The notes below the pieces were generated by a model, which saw only the letters and a list, made by a program, of their open reading frames with translations, made no database searches and had not been told where the DNA came from. Positions 47,401-59,116 of a stretch of DNA of 64,000 bases are shown one piece after another (the stretch's first letter is position 1; each line of letters opens with the position of its first letter). The translations under genes were made by a program, and so were the position numbers. Source of the DNA: Limanda limanda (lineage: Eukaryota; Chordata; Actinopteri; Pleuronectiformes; Pleuronectidae); assembly GCF_963576545.1 (NCBI RefSeq), contig NC_083639.1, positions 26,862,118-26,926,117 on the forward strand, in the 5' to 3' direction.

Positions 47401-50400
47401 AAATCAGTTGCCTCCAAAGTTTGCTAACACACAATCTCTTTAATTTTGATGACCTTACTTTTCAGAGGTGTCGGTGTCATGTGACTCCCTCCGGTCAGAC
47501 CGCTCATCCTTGTGTTCCGAAACAGAGGAGGAGGAGCGGTGGAGACTGCGGCGGGAGTGTTTCCTCCTCGGCTGCTCCCTCTCGGGGGGTTCACGCTCCT
47601 CGTGGTCACCGGCCCCCCCCTCCATGTTGCTCTCCACGTAGGGGTACGCCACCAGGTTGATGTAGCCGTCAGAGTCGCCTTCGAAACAAACCAGCACCAT
47701 GCCTGCCGGGACGGAGGGGAACACAGACAGAAAATAACAGATAACATGTTTATTTAACTGTCCGTCCCACAACAGATTGTGAGACAACTTGCGTAATGTT
47801 TGTTCCTTCTGAAGTTCGGCAGAAATAAAGTTTAGAGGAAGTAACAAGTGGCTGCATATTGTCATATAATGCTCATACGTAGCTGGATTGTAGCATCTTG
47901 TATTGCCAGTCCCAGGTCTGGGCATTAATATGTTTAACAATAGCATAGATACAAGTGGACTCAGGTCACACGGTGAATCATCATAATGCAGTTTGATATC
48001 TGGAGACTGAATATAAAGATGGACGACGTGACTGCTCCCAAAAGTGAAGGAGAAGCTGCTGCCAGAGTTGCTTTTTTCCATCTTTATCAGTCTGCTGATC
48101 ATTTTTGAATAAAGTGCAATTATCCTCAGATCTTACCAGTCCAAGTTTTTACAAACCCCTGGTCCCTTTCATATCAGATCAGCCTCTTTTAGATAAACAT
48201 TAAACTCATGAAACTTTGGCTCATGCAGCTGCAGATCCCGACTTCCTGCTCGGAGAAGTTAAAGACTGCAACTCATCCGAATTCAGCTGCATGTGTTAGA
48301 ACCAGGATAATAATCACATCGGTTGCGTCTCTTGAATCCTCCGCTGTGTAACAGTTATCTTTCAGAATTCAATTTAAGATCCACTTACTGGCTCGCCATG
48401 GTTCTACAGTATCTGATTTCTGTTTGTTTATAAACCCAGCAGATCTGTCGGGTCAAATTCTTCTCCTCCAAATCTTAACTCAGGAGTCAGATATCAAACA
48501 GAGTCAAAATGTTTCTGGCTGAAACAACCTTGACGGGTTCAGAAAGTCCTGGTCAGGCAGCTGTTTGTCTGTCTCTTGTTATTAAACCAGTGGGACAATG
48601 GTAGTAGGGCAAAGATCCAGGGTTAAATATAGACTCCTTATAGTCTCATGGTGTCAGGGCACTGGAACCAACAGCACCAGCAGGTTGGACTGGTGAGAAA
48701 ACAGATCAGTGGGAACAAATCCACCAGGTCTCATGTAAAGAAGCTCACTGACTTTGCAAGGTGGGAAGTATTTGTAAGTCAATGATTCATTCAGACTGAT
48801 TCATCATTAAGTCAATAATATGTCAGTAAATAGTAAGAATGCCGACCATAATTAGTGGAAACTAATATCAGCATGTACAGTGCAAAGCTCTGTGAAACAA
48901 TAACCTGGAACAGAGCCATCACTAATCTGTTGCATGGGTCCTGTCTAGGGTTGCAAAGGGGTGGAAAGTTTCCGGTAAATTTCCGGAAACTTTCCGGAAA
49001 CTTTCCATGGGAAGTTTAGCTGGGGAATTTTGGGAATTTTGAAAAATAATACGCAAATTAAACGCTGAGCAATAAAAACATCGTTCAAAACTCTATTTTA
49101 AAGATGTATGGAATGCAGCAAACACTGCACGTTGAGTTTCAACCCTCCACTGTGCATTCTTCCATCACATGCACAGATAACTCCCAGCATCCTTCACACT
49201 TCAGCACTATGTAGACCTGCTGTAGTGTGCAGGATTAGTCAGGTAAGTTTCGATGATATTACTGGGGAAAATATATTAGCATGCTGATTGAGGATTGTTC
49301 ATCTGTTCATCTAGCCTATTTCCATTCATTTATCCATCAATTATAAAATATGTTTACAGACGATTCTGTTTTTAAAACTTTTTTCTCATCTTATTCTACA
49401 GAACAATGCCACGTGCATCATCTCATGTGTGGAGACATTTCACCTCATCCAATGTAGAAGGAAAGGCTGTGTACATTTACAAATACTGTGCAAAGACCTA
49501 TGTTAAGAATGACACAACGATGCAGAAGCATATAGTCAAGTGCCCAAAGTTTCCTCAGGGCTCAAATCAGCCTATAACACAACAAAATGTTTATATTTAT
49601 GTCTGTATATGACAAGGTAAATACAGTTAGTAAAAATTACCCACAACGTTTCCCGTATATTCCCGTTAATTCCCGTTAATTCCAATGGAAAGTTTCCAAC
49701 TTTATATATTCCCGGAATTTTGCAACCCTACTTGTAAGTCAAGGAGTCATTCAGACTGATTCATCATTAAGTCAATAATATGTCAGTAAATAGTAAGAAT
49801 GCCGACCATAATTTGTGGAAACTAATATCAGCATGTACAGTGCAAAGCTCTGTGAAGCTGCACTCAGGCACCGAGATGCTTTGAGTTAAATTCTAATGTC
49901 CACATGCTCATGATATGTTTAGTCAGTGTCAGGAAACAATAACCTGGAACAGAGCCATCACTAATGTGTTGCATGGGTCCTGTCCTCCATTTAAATCTTT
50001 CATTATCTGCGTCATTATCTCCTCTCTTACACAATTCGCCAAAACTTTAAATAGGTTGCATACATGGAGGAGTTGTGTGTGTGTTTGAGTGAGTGTGTAC
50101 AGTGACTGTCAAAGTGTGTTTGGTCTGTTACTACAGCAAAGGAAAGTAGAAGCAGCTCCAGTATGTGCCTGGTGATGAAGAGCAGAGCAGCTCGACCACT
50201 CTAATGCCATTAAACATCCGTTCTTCCTTCCCTCTGTCCGTCTGGTTTTTAAGAGTAGTTAGAGATTTGTTTGACTAACCAGGCAGCCGGAGGAGGACTG
50301 AGGTTCCGTGAAAGCAACACAAGATCAGAATCGAAGGCCGAGCTAAAAATGTGAATCTACTATTACCTCACCAAATGTCTGAGTCAAATGTCATCAAAAT

Positions 50401-51323
50401 GAAGAAGTTACATCTTTGCAAACCTCAACGAGAGGCAAGTGCATTGGAGCTGAAGTTGAATTATAACGTACACACAACTAGTTTAGTTACTATTTTCAAC
50501 ATTTCCGTCAAAATGATTTGTCCTGGCAGTGAGAGCGTGTACACGAGTCACTTCTATTCAAACAGTCACAGAACGCTGACCTGCTAGTTATGAGATTGAC
50601 AGCAGAGGACGAGCCTCGGGGTCAGTTTCTACAATTTGAATCCACAATAACAGATTTCTGGCTACTTAGAGGCAGCAGAACCAATTTGTGATTCTGAGTT
50701 GTGTCCACCTGATGTTTGTGAGTCCAGTATTCAGTCTCTTTTTGCTCCTGCGTGGGAAACATCTGGTTCTTCAGAGTCCATTCACTCCACTTTGTAAACC
50801 ACACAGAAGAGATTTGTTTCGTTTTTATCTTCTTTTATTATTTTAACACCAGTCAAAACACAAACAGGCCCATCTGATGATAGAGCTGAGGGGAAAAGTT
50901 CACCAACACATCCAGCTTCCTCGTCTCCACTGGTACTAAACAACAACAACAACAACAACAACAACATCACGGTTTGTACTGACCTTTATACTCAGGTGTG
51001 AACTCCTTCATCTCTGGAGGCAGAGACTCGTAGAATCGCTGCTCTCTGCTGATCAGAGGTTTACACACTGTGTGGTCATCGTAACGCATCATACTGGTGT
51101 GACCCCCCACCTACACACACACACACAAAAGTAAAAATGATGATGACGTCACCATGGGGCTCTCTCTTTATTACAACTTTTCTATAAACACACAGAACTC
51201 TCTCACCTGGTGTATGAAGGGCTCCAGTGGAACGCCTCCTGGTCGCAGTCGAAGTGAAGCCCCGCCCCCCTGTCCCGCCCCCTGTAGCTTGTTGTCCATG
51301 TTGTTGGTGTGAGGGAGGCACAT
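41450..51323 (-). CDS. ip6k1: Inositol hexakisphosphate kinase 1
   Basis: Phosphorylates InsP6 to the pyrophosphate 5-InsP7, a signal in energy balance, vesicle traffic and DNA repair. Seven coding exons, minus strand: 51323-51207, 51110-50984, 47702-47459, 47154-46973, 46417-46242, 45086-44853, 41962-41450. Total 1593 nt = 530 aa (human IP6K1 441). Early residues read [15 protein letters not shown]. The inositol-phosphate kinase signature P-x3-D-x-K-x-G is PCILDLKMG at 238-246; [10 protein letters not shown] at about 350-359 and [13 protein letters not shown] near 484-496 complete the catalytic core. A basic [17 protein letters not shown] stretch points to IP6K1 rather than IP6K2 or 3. The excess length is mainly a Pro/Ser/Gly-rich linker (about 361-480) in the last exon, where mammals have about 50 residues. 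Introns hold three hAT-like insertions, a LINE fragment and a large inverted repeat. Confidence 0.95.
42544..43293. mobile_element. hAT-like element with BED-finger exon, copy 2 (ip6k1 intron)
   Basis: TAGGGTTGCAAAGGGG to TTTTGCAACCCTA, 750 bp, with a perfect 8-bp target duplication GTAATAAA at 42536-42543 and 43294-43301. The BED exon (from ATG at 43033) has lost 54 bases between two CAAAG repeats, which removes the zinc-binding H and C while keeping frame. Confidence 0.93.
43573..44255. repeat. Large imperfect inverted repeat (arms about 300 bp, spacer about 85 bp)
   Basis: Left arm about 43573-43870 and right arm about 43957-44255 are reverse complements with few mismatches. GTCCAGGCAAAGTAGC pairs with GCTACTTTGCCTGGAC; GAGGTGTCCAGAACAACATA pairs with TATGTTGTTCTGGACACCTC; CAATGTGTGCCAATAAGGC pairs with its mirror near 44080. 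It lies in the ip6k1 intron before the last exon, so it is transcribed. No coding frame or clear terminal repeats; a fold-back element or an inverted duplication. Confidence 0.88.
45755..46120 (+). pseudogene. LINE ORF2 fragment (N-terminal endonuclease region), decayed
   Basis: Plus-strand translation gives [20 protein letters not shown], then [16 protein letters not shown] and [14 protein letters not shown], and, after a stop and frameshift, a [23 protein letters not shown] string. These are recognisable as the start of a teleost LINE ORF2 just before its endonuclease domain. It lies antisense in an ip6k1 intron and is broken by stops, so it is inactive. Confidence 0.75.
48772..48945. repeat. 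Long direct repeat, left unit, flanking hAT-like copy 3
   Basis: TTGTAAGTCAA to GGGTCCTGTC, 174 bp, repeated at 49732-49984 on the other side of the transposon. The left unit lacks about 79 bp present in the right unit (about 49857-49935), with the break in a GAA context. Confidence 0.9.
48946..49730. mobile_element. hAT-like element with BED-finger exon, copy 3 (ip6k1 intron)
   Basis: TAGGGTTGCAAAGGGG to TTTTGCAACCCTA, 785 bp. The flanking 8-mers GTCCTGTC and CTTGTAAG do not match, so there is no ordinary target duplication. Its BED exon (49406-49612, 68 codons) is intact apart from a CKYC to YKYC change: the first zinc cysteine codon reads TAC (IYKYCAKTY). Confidence 0.9.
49732..49984. repeat. 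Long direct repeat, right unit
   Basis: Second copy of the 48772-48945 segment, complete at 253 bp, starting one base after the transposon end. The adjacent intron sequence (49985-50983) shows no gene. Confidence 0.9.
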
Positions 51324-51987
51324 GGCTCCTGGCAGACGCACTGCGCCTCCTCCTGCAGACAAGAGGAAGGAGTTAACAAGGAGGTGCAGAGTTCTGCTCC
51401 GGCCGCTGCTCCCACTGTGGCTGGGTTTCATTTCAAATGTTAGTGCTCCTGTCCTGGGATTTATCCAAAGAAAATGTCAAATGGTTTAAACCTGGGGTCC
51501 GCGGCCCCCTGGTGGTCCGTGACGGCATTGCAGGGGGCCCGCGAAATTCGCTTTGATATTTCAACACATTACCAGAGAACTCTTGAATAAGGTGTTGGTG
51601 ATCATGAGGTTAAACTTGAGTAGGCCTCAATTGTTTGTGTGATGTTGTATGATTATCACTTGTGACATATTCTGCATTACTTTGTCATCTCCCCTCTTCA
51701 GTTGTAGCCCCAGTTTATGTTGATTGTCATGGATCACCGTTACTTTAACGTTCAACATGTCGGCTACATGTCTGTACATTTAAGTCATGAACGTTATATA
51801 TTGATGTACATATGGTTCTGAGATGCAGGACAACTACAAACTGCATTTTTGATTTTGTTTTCAATTCTCAAGCACTGAAAATCAACTGTTTTGGTTGTTT
51901 TTTCCTAAGATTTTTATAGATTTGTTTGAGGTTTTTAAATAAAAACAACATGGAAAACCAAATGTTAAAACTTCTTTCTATCCACAC

Positions 51988-52746
51988 TAGGGTTGCAAAG
52001 GGGTGGACAGTTTCCAGTAAATTTCCGGAAACTTTCCGGAAACTTTCCATGGGAAGTTTAGCTCGGGAATTTTGAAAAAAAATAAATACGCAAATTAAAC
52101 GCTGAGCAATAAAAACATCATTCAAAACTCCATCACATGCACAGATAATTCCCAGCATCCTTCACTCTACAGCAGGGCTATTGAGGCCTGCTGTAGAGTG
52201 CAGGACTAGTCAGGTAAGTTTCAATGATATTACTGGAGAAAATATATTAGCATGCTGATTGAGGATTGTTCATCTGTTCATCTAGCCTATTTCTATTCAT
52301 TTATCCATCAATTGTAAAATATGTTTACAGACGATTCCAATTGTTTGGCTAACTATTTATATCTCTGGCATTGCATTAGTGTTTTTTTACAAACTTTTTT
52401 CTCATCTTATTCTACAGAACAATGCCACGTGCACTATCTCATGTGTGGAGACATTTCACCCCATCCAATGTAGAAGGAAAGGCTGTGTACATTTGCAAAT
52501 ACTGTGCAAAGACCTATGTTAAGAATGACACAACGATGCAGAAGCATATAGTCAAGTGCCCAAAGTTTCCTCAGGGATCAAATCAGCCTATGACACAACA
52601 AAATGTTTATATTCATGTCTGTATATGACAAGGTAAATACAGTTAGTATAAATTACCCACAACATTTCCAGTTTATTCCCGTATATTCCCGTATATTCCC
52701 ATGGAAAGTTTCCAACTTTGAATATTCCCGGAATTTTGCAACCCTA
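51988..52746. mobile_element. hAT-like element with BED-finger exon, copy 4, nested
   Basis: TAGGGTTGCAAAGGGG to TTTTGCAACCCTA, 759 bp, with a perfect target duplication ATCCACAC at 51980-51987 and 52747-52754. This copy defines the family boundaries and the 8-bp duplication length. BED exon at 52422-52628: 68 codons, intact CKYC and KHIVKC, flanked by the CTACAG acceptor and AAG|GTAAAT donor. Confidence 0.95.
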
Positions 52747-52748
52747 AT

Positions 52749-52899
<151 letters not shown>

Positions 52900-53138
52900 C
52901 ACAGGCACAGGCACAGGCACGCGGGCCGAGGATTACTTTCTAGTCAGAATGGTGGTCCCTGGGACAAAACCAGTTGAAAACCACTGGTTTAAACAACCAG
53001 TCAAAGGGAATAATGTTCCTCTCAAGTGTTGTGGCAGCTACATCTTCACAACTCTTTTCTGTTTTGGTGCTGACAAGGGAAACACTGAATTGATTGTCAC
53101 ATTACCGGAGTCATACATCCGGAGGGTTCCGGTCTTAC

Positions 53139-53408
53139 CCTGGGCATGGGCTCTGTTGTGTAGTGACGGGGACGGGGGGGCACAGGGCACCACGGGCTGC
53201 TGGGAGCGCACGCCGGCCCCGGGGGGAGGCGGCGCCAGACCGAAAAACCACCTCGCAAAACCTCCAATCAGAGTGCTCCAATCCACCGCCGGCAGCACGG
53301 AGACCCAATCCCGGCAGGGGGTGTGTGGGTGGGCCGGGGCCGGGGGGGGGGCAGAGATGGGGAGCGGGCAGCAGCAGCAGCGTGTCAATTAGGCAAGGTC
53401 ACCACTTC
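53139..53408 (-). other. ip6k1: ip6k1 5' noncoding exon, GC-rich
   Basis: On the minus strand a CTCTGCAG acceptor precedes base 53408 and a CCAGG|GTAAGA donor follows base 53139. Spliced to the exon that carries the ATG (acceptor at 51353, exon 51352-51207), it forms the 5' leader. The frame of ip6k1 stays open upstream through this exon to a TAA just before 53388, yet has no ATG, so the ATG at 51323 is taken as the start. Confidence 0.65.
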
Positions 53409-56400
53409 CTGCAGAGAGAGGAAGAACAAATTGTTAAATGTGGCCACAGTGAAAGTGCTGTGAAGCCAAAACTATGAACGTTGCCTTACACAACAAACAC
53501 ACAAACACACACAGACACACACACTTTCTCCTTGGACCTTCAATGTCCTGCTGATGATGTGAAACTCCATTTTTATTTTAAAACACCACCAGCACCCGGA
53601 GTACAAATTTTTTTTCCATGATTGATTTTTCAATGAGCATTCAGAAACACATTTACACAAATACAGGATGAGATCAAAGCTCGTCTGTTGCTGACACACA
53701 TCAAAATTAAAAAATACAAAGATTAGCATTTTTTAAAAATGACACTGGTGACGAAAAAAATAGAGGACGACATCAGATTTTTTTTCCAAATTAACACATC
53801 AAACTGCCTGAGATGTAAAAAAGCTCATGAATTTATTTTAGTGAACATGTTTATTTTTATAGGCGTGAATAATTCAACATATACCGGAGATGATGGTGTT
53901 TTCTAATCTTCCCATTTAAAATCAACTGAAGGTTCCTGAAATAATATGATCTGATTTTATAATTAATTTGATATTATACTGCTCTCATTGAGTCATCACT
54001 GTAATGTAAATTAGGGAAGATCTGCATGAAAATGTTGTTTTCAGTGCTAACAAACGCAGATTTATTTCTGCGATTTGAGCGGTTTTAAAAATTGGTGCAA
54101 CAGAGACAACAACTGAATTGAATTCACAGTGTTGTGTCCAGGTGGATCAGGACCCATAGTAGACACACAGTCACAAGTATGTGGACACCTGTCATCTTAT
54201 TTTAGTATAATTTGGCATAATTTCCTTCCCCCAACATGACTCATCACTGCCTGAAGACGAGACAAGACAAGATGGCATGGAAGAGGAGAGGAAGACGGGA
54301 AGAACTGAGGGAACAAAGAAGAAGAGGAGGATTGGAGGAGAGAAGCAGGCCTGCTAATGATGTCACAGCCTGCTTGTGTGTGTGTGTGTGTCTGTGTGTG
54401 TGTGTGAGTGAGGCCATCATCTGGACAATGTCAAGATTGTAGCGATTCACGACAGATGATATCAAGATGTGAGCTAAAAATAAACAGTAAACAGCCTCAG
54501 TAAATAAGAGCTCAGACACTGAGACATTTGTCAAAAACATGTCAACAAGTATTTCCCTATTTTCCTCAAGAGAGCAAGCTCTGTTGATCAGGAGAGAAAT
54601 ACAGGAACTAAAACGGTGAAGTAAAATATAATCTTTTACATTCTGTTTGAAAAAGCAGGTGTAAGTTTCTAATACACATAGAAATACCTAGAAAACTTAG
54701 TGATTTACTGGGAAGGGCCCAGACAGACAGTAGTGTGCACAGCTAATACCTCAGTAATGGTCTAATGCTGTGTTCTCCTTCAATGATTTAGTTTGTCATC
54801 AACAACACACCTAGGAGTTTCACGTTTTACTTCCTTCCTGTGTTATTATAAGACGACTCAAACAAATCAGGTCATTTGTGAAAACACGTTTATGACATTA
54901 ACTTTGTAATTCAAAAGAGTGAATAAAACGTTTTATGGATTAGGACACAAAACAAGTGTCTGGTGGGAAATTACGAGGGGCATTTTTTTTCACATTTTAC
55001 AGATAAATCAATAATGAGAATAAAAACTACTTGTAGCAATAGTTAGTTATTTGAATGCAATCTGTTCTGCAAGGAAAACATTGACTCTGCCCCTGAAACT
55101 GCTGCATATTAAAAGACTTCAATCCACGAGAACACGGACGCACTGCAGCCGTTTGTTGACAGTAAAAACAAAACAAAACCTTGTTGTTAACAGTAAGAAC
55201 TTGTTTCTCATCGCCATGATAAACCTTGTTAGTCATGAACATCGTCAAAAACACTGTGCACGTCTGTTCCCTGTCAAGTATCAATTTCAAGTATTTAGTA
55301 ATAGCAGCGGTGCACCACAGGAAGGCTTCTGTTGTGACCACATCACTGAGGTCAGCATCTGCTTGACTTGCAGGGGAGAGATGGAAGAAGAAGAGAAACA
55401 AACTTACTGCTGACGTGAGAAGTTGACCAGAAACTTCCAACATGTCATGAAGGTGAAAATGTCAAAAAATGACTTGAACTACACTGATCCTGTAACACCA
55501 CACTGGAGCCTCATCTCGACTGCTCACTGCACGGTGCATATATATTTAACCAGGATGGAAATTCAACATCCAACACTCTGATCCCAAGTCACGATACAAC
55601 ACACACACACACAAACACACACACAGTCAACAGAGCTCACAGAGTTTCCCATGAGCAATGAATTCTAAAGTTAGCAGCAAACAGTAAACATCAGGCCACA
55701 TGTGTTATGTTCTGAGATCAGTGAAATCGGCGTGATGATCCCCTGACCCACAACACTTCTCTACACAACAACACACACTCTGTGACATCAGAAGGGTATT
55801 ACATAAACTTTAAATGTATTTATAAATGAAGATCGCATGCAAAATGGAAATGTATTCATTTTATTCATCGTTGAATTTTAATTGTTGTACTGTATCAAAT
55901 AACGCTGTTAAACCCCCTAAAGCTTCCATGTTAGAAATCAGTATTTGGTGATATAAGGGAAGAACAACTTTTTAAAACTTTAGGGTTTTTTTCCCCGAGT
56001 TAACAATTTCCACTATTGATACATCAGCGATCTGATCACATCTTTTCTTCATACTTTCTTCTGTAAATAAAAGTGTTCATATTGACAAACATGAATGCTG
56101 ACACCAGTATTCATGGGAGTCTCATATCTGCCATTTGATAAATAAGAGTCTACTTTAATGCAACAAGAACCAAGACCTGAGGTGTGTGTATTCTGAGGAC
56201 TGGACATGTGACTTTGAAATTATGCAAAACGGGAAGATGCGTTTGTGTTTAGGTTTCAGATATATTCCCTCAGAGGTAAGTCCGGGGGGATTCAGTGAAG
56301 AGCAGGTGTTCATGCGGACCCTGTTAGTAGCTCATGTTGTCGTCGATGGCTCTTGGCACACAGACAACAGGTGTGTGTTTCTGAAAGGCAGCGCCCTCTG

Positions 56401-59103
56401 TGCAGTGTGATGATCAGGCTGGGAATAGGCTGGTGGAGGGCAGACTCAAGGACAACTCCTCTCTCCCTCCTCTTGTTTCCTTCATCCCACTCCTCAAATC
56501 CCCCCTTACCTCACATCCCTTCTCCTACAGCTGGGCAGTATTTAAAGAGTCGTATTAATTCTTGATATCAACAGATGTACTGTTACCTATCTATACATCT
56601 TTCTTTGTGTGTAATCAAATTTGGTTGTTCAACCTTCACAGTTTCAAAACCAATATATTATATTCTACATCCAAACAAAGCAGTAGAATCCAATGTCCCA
56701 TCATTAGTACTTTTAAGGCTGCGTGAGCACGTCTGGCTTTTTCTGCTTTCTCTCAATCAGGTTGTTTTCTAGCCTTTGTGTTAATGCTGTCTACTGTCAT
56801 GTTGCTGCTACGCCTGCAATTACTTTCAATGTCGACTGACAGGAAATAAACAAAAAAAAATAAAAAGTTTTTCCTACAGCCCAGAGTAATCCCTTCAAGA
56901 TGCTTGTTTGTATAACCAATAGACAGACACCAGGGTTCTGTTGCATAAGGCAAAGAAAAGGAGAAAATCCTTGATTTATTTTCAGTTAATGATTCGATTA
57001 CTTGTTGCAGTACCTTGGTTTTTTAAATCAGTTAAAATAGAAAGATGTTATGAAGTGAATGGACACCTCCACCACCTCCTGCAGCGCAAACACAACTGAT
57101 GACACAACTTAATTCAACACAACGTTTACTTTGAATCAAAGCAGAGTTTCCCCATCGTCCGTGTGGAGGAGGCGATTCCACGTTCAAAACAAACACACTG
57201 CTCACAACAAACAGATCTCTAATCAGCGCCCTGTGTTCTGCCAGGTTCGATGAATGGCCCGAGCATTCAGCCAATCAGCTGAGAGCATCTGTGTGAACAT
57301 AGCTTACATCATCATCATCCACCACCGGGACAAAGCTGTGGGCTCACTGCAGCTCTACGATGCTGACAGACTGATTAAGAAGCTATTTCTGACTTACTGA
57401 TCATCTGCGTGTTTGTGAATGTGTGAGAGGAAATCCTTCCGTCCTTCAAGTCCAGAGACAGAGACAATCAAGGACTTCCCGGACATGTTAGCGTAGAAGT
57501 GAGAAGTTTAGCAGCAAGTTGCATCTGATCTTCTGGCATAATTGAGACTTTGAAGAACAGCTGTAATTCACACACAACATCGTCAGCCTTGTAATCATTT
57601 CAGTCAGTTTGAACCTAAAGGTCAAACATATGCTGTTTCTAGCTTTTTAAAATGTAAAGGTTTGCGGCTGCTTTGCTTTGTCAAAAACACGACAGCACAG
57701 TGAGTGAACAAATTCATGTTTTAAAGTAAACTCCATCACCTGTTGTTTGCCGTAATTTTGTAAAAGCACTTCAATAAAGACAAAAAGATATCTGTAAAAC
57801 CATATCAACACTTTAATTGACCTCAACATTTTGAAAACCTGTCTTGGTGGCTTCTAAATTTAGAAATCCCAGCCTGGAGCTGTTCCAGTCACACAAATTC
57901 AATTTCCTAGACAAATCCACAAACTCAAGGACAAGGGCCAGGACATCGTCTTCATCATCTTCATCATCATCCACACCCGCATCATCATTCACAACTTGAC
58001 CCTCATCATCATCTCTTACCTCAGCAGCTGGTGTTTACATGATGAGTGGTTGCATTAGTGAAGCAAAGCATAACCACGCTGAACGGTGGTAAATAGGGGC
58101 TGGAGGTTGCTACTGCTGACATGAGCTGTTACTACAAGTTTCAAGAAGGATCCAAGAGACACGGAGGGAAACACAGAGTCGAGTGTAAGTGTAAATAAAA
58201 AAGGGAGGTAATGAGGAGGAGGGAGGGCGGGAGGGAGGAAAATCATCTGCAGATTAGTTTTGTTTTTGTGAAAAATTGGCATCATTTCCCAGAACTAGAA
58301 GCGATAATAAACATTCATAAATATTAAGTTTATAACGATTTTTCACATTTAAATCCACGATTTTGCCGTATTTTTTACTTGATTACGTATTAGGAGTCCC
58401 TTGAGTTATTGACGTATAATTGCAGCTGTAGAACGGAGATAACCAAGGGACAGAGGAGGAAAGGAAATAGCTATCTAGAAAAGTATGAGTGAATGATCAA
58501 GACAAGGAAGCAGGGGAGGAGGTGAGGAAACGTGGGAAGAAGAGAGATCCAGCTCTTTCTCTGCACAACGCAGATGCAGCCCTGTGGGAGATGAACCCCA
58601 AACACATCTGTCTGTCCCAAGAATCACAAACTACTACAGGGAAAAACGCAAAAACACTGACACACACACAGATGCTGCCAGGATGCCCAGACAGAACTCA
58701 ACAGCTGCAGAGGGACACACACAGGGGAGAACACTTTGTCCTATCAACAATCGGGGTGAGACTTCAGCTCGGATCAGTCAAAACAACCACCAGGACCACA
58801 CATGTCTCCCATCTGGGCTCCTCTCTCTCTAAAAGAGACCCTAAAGTCTCCACAGCAACCAGAACTCACAACACGCCAGTCAGCTCATTACACTTTCACA
58901 TCAGGTCAAAGGGCATTTATAGAGTTTGAAGATTTCGGTCCAAACCATTGGATTAGAATAAGAAGTTTATTGGGACAGAAGGAAATTGAAGAGAATTCTG
59001 TCTCAATCTAGGACCCAGTCTACGCAGTGGACGCCATGGCCGTACCAGGATGAGACGGTCTGGTCTTCCTATTGCATCACCAGCTTGTCCTGCCCTTACA
59101 GCG

Positions 59104-59116
59104 GTCGCCTAGCAAC
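59104..59116 (+). promoter_or_regulatory. X-box-like (RFX) motif
   Basis: GTCGCC-T-AGCAAC fits the RFX consensus GTNRCC(0-3N)RGYAAC exactly. It lies in an intron, in a block of raised GC content, with no recognised ciliary gene next to it. Occurrence by chance in 64 kb is quite possible. Confidence 0.35.

Noticed and set aside
58489..58929. 146-codon plus-strand frame in ip6k1 intron 1
   Set aside because: No recognisable domain, no splice partners, ordinary intron composition.
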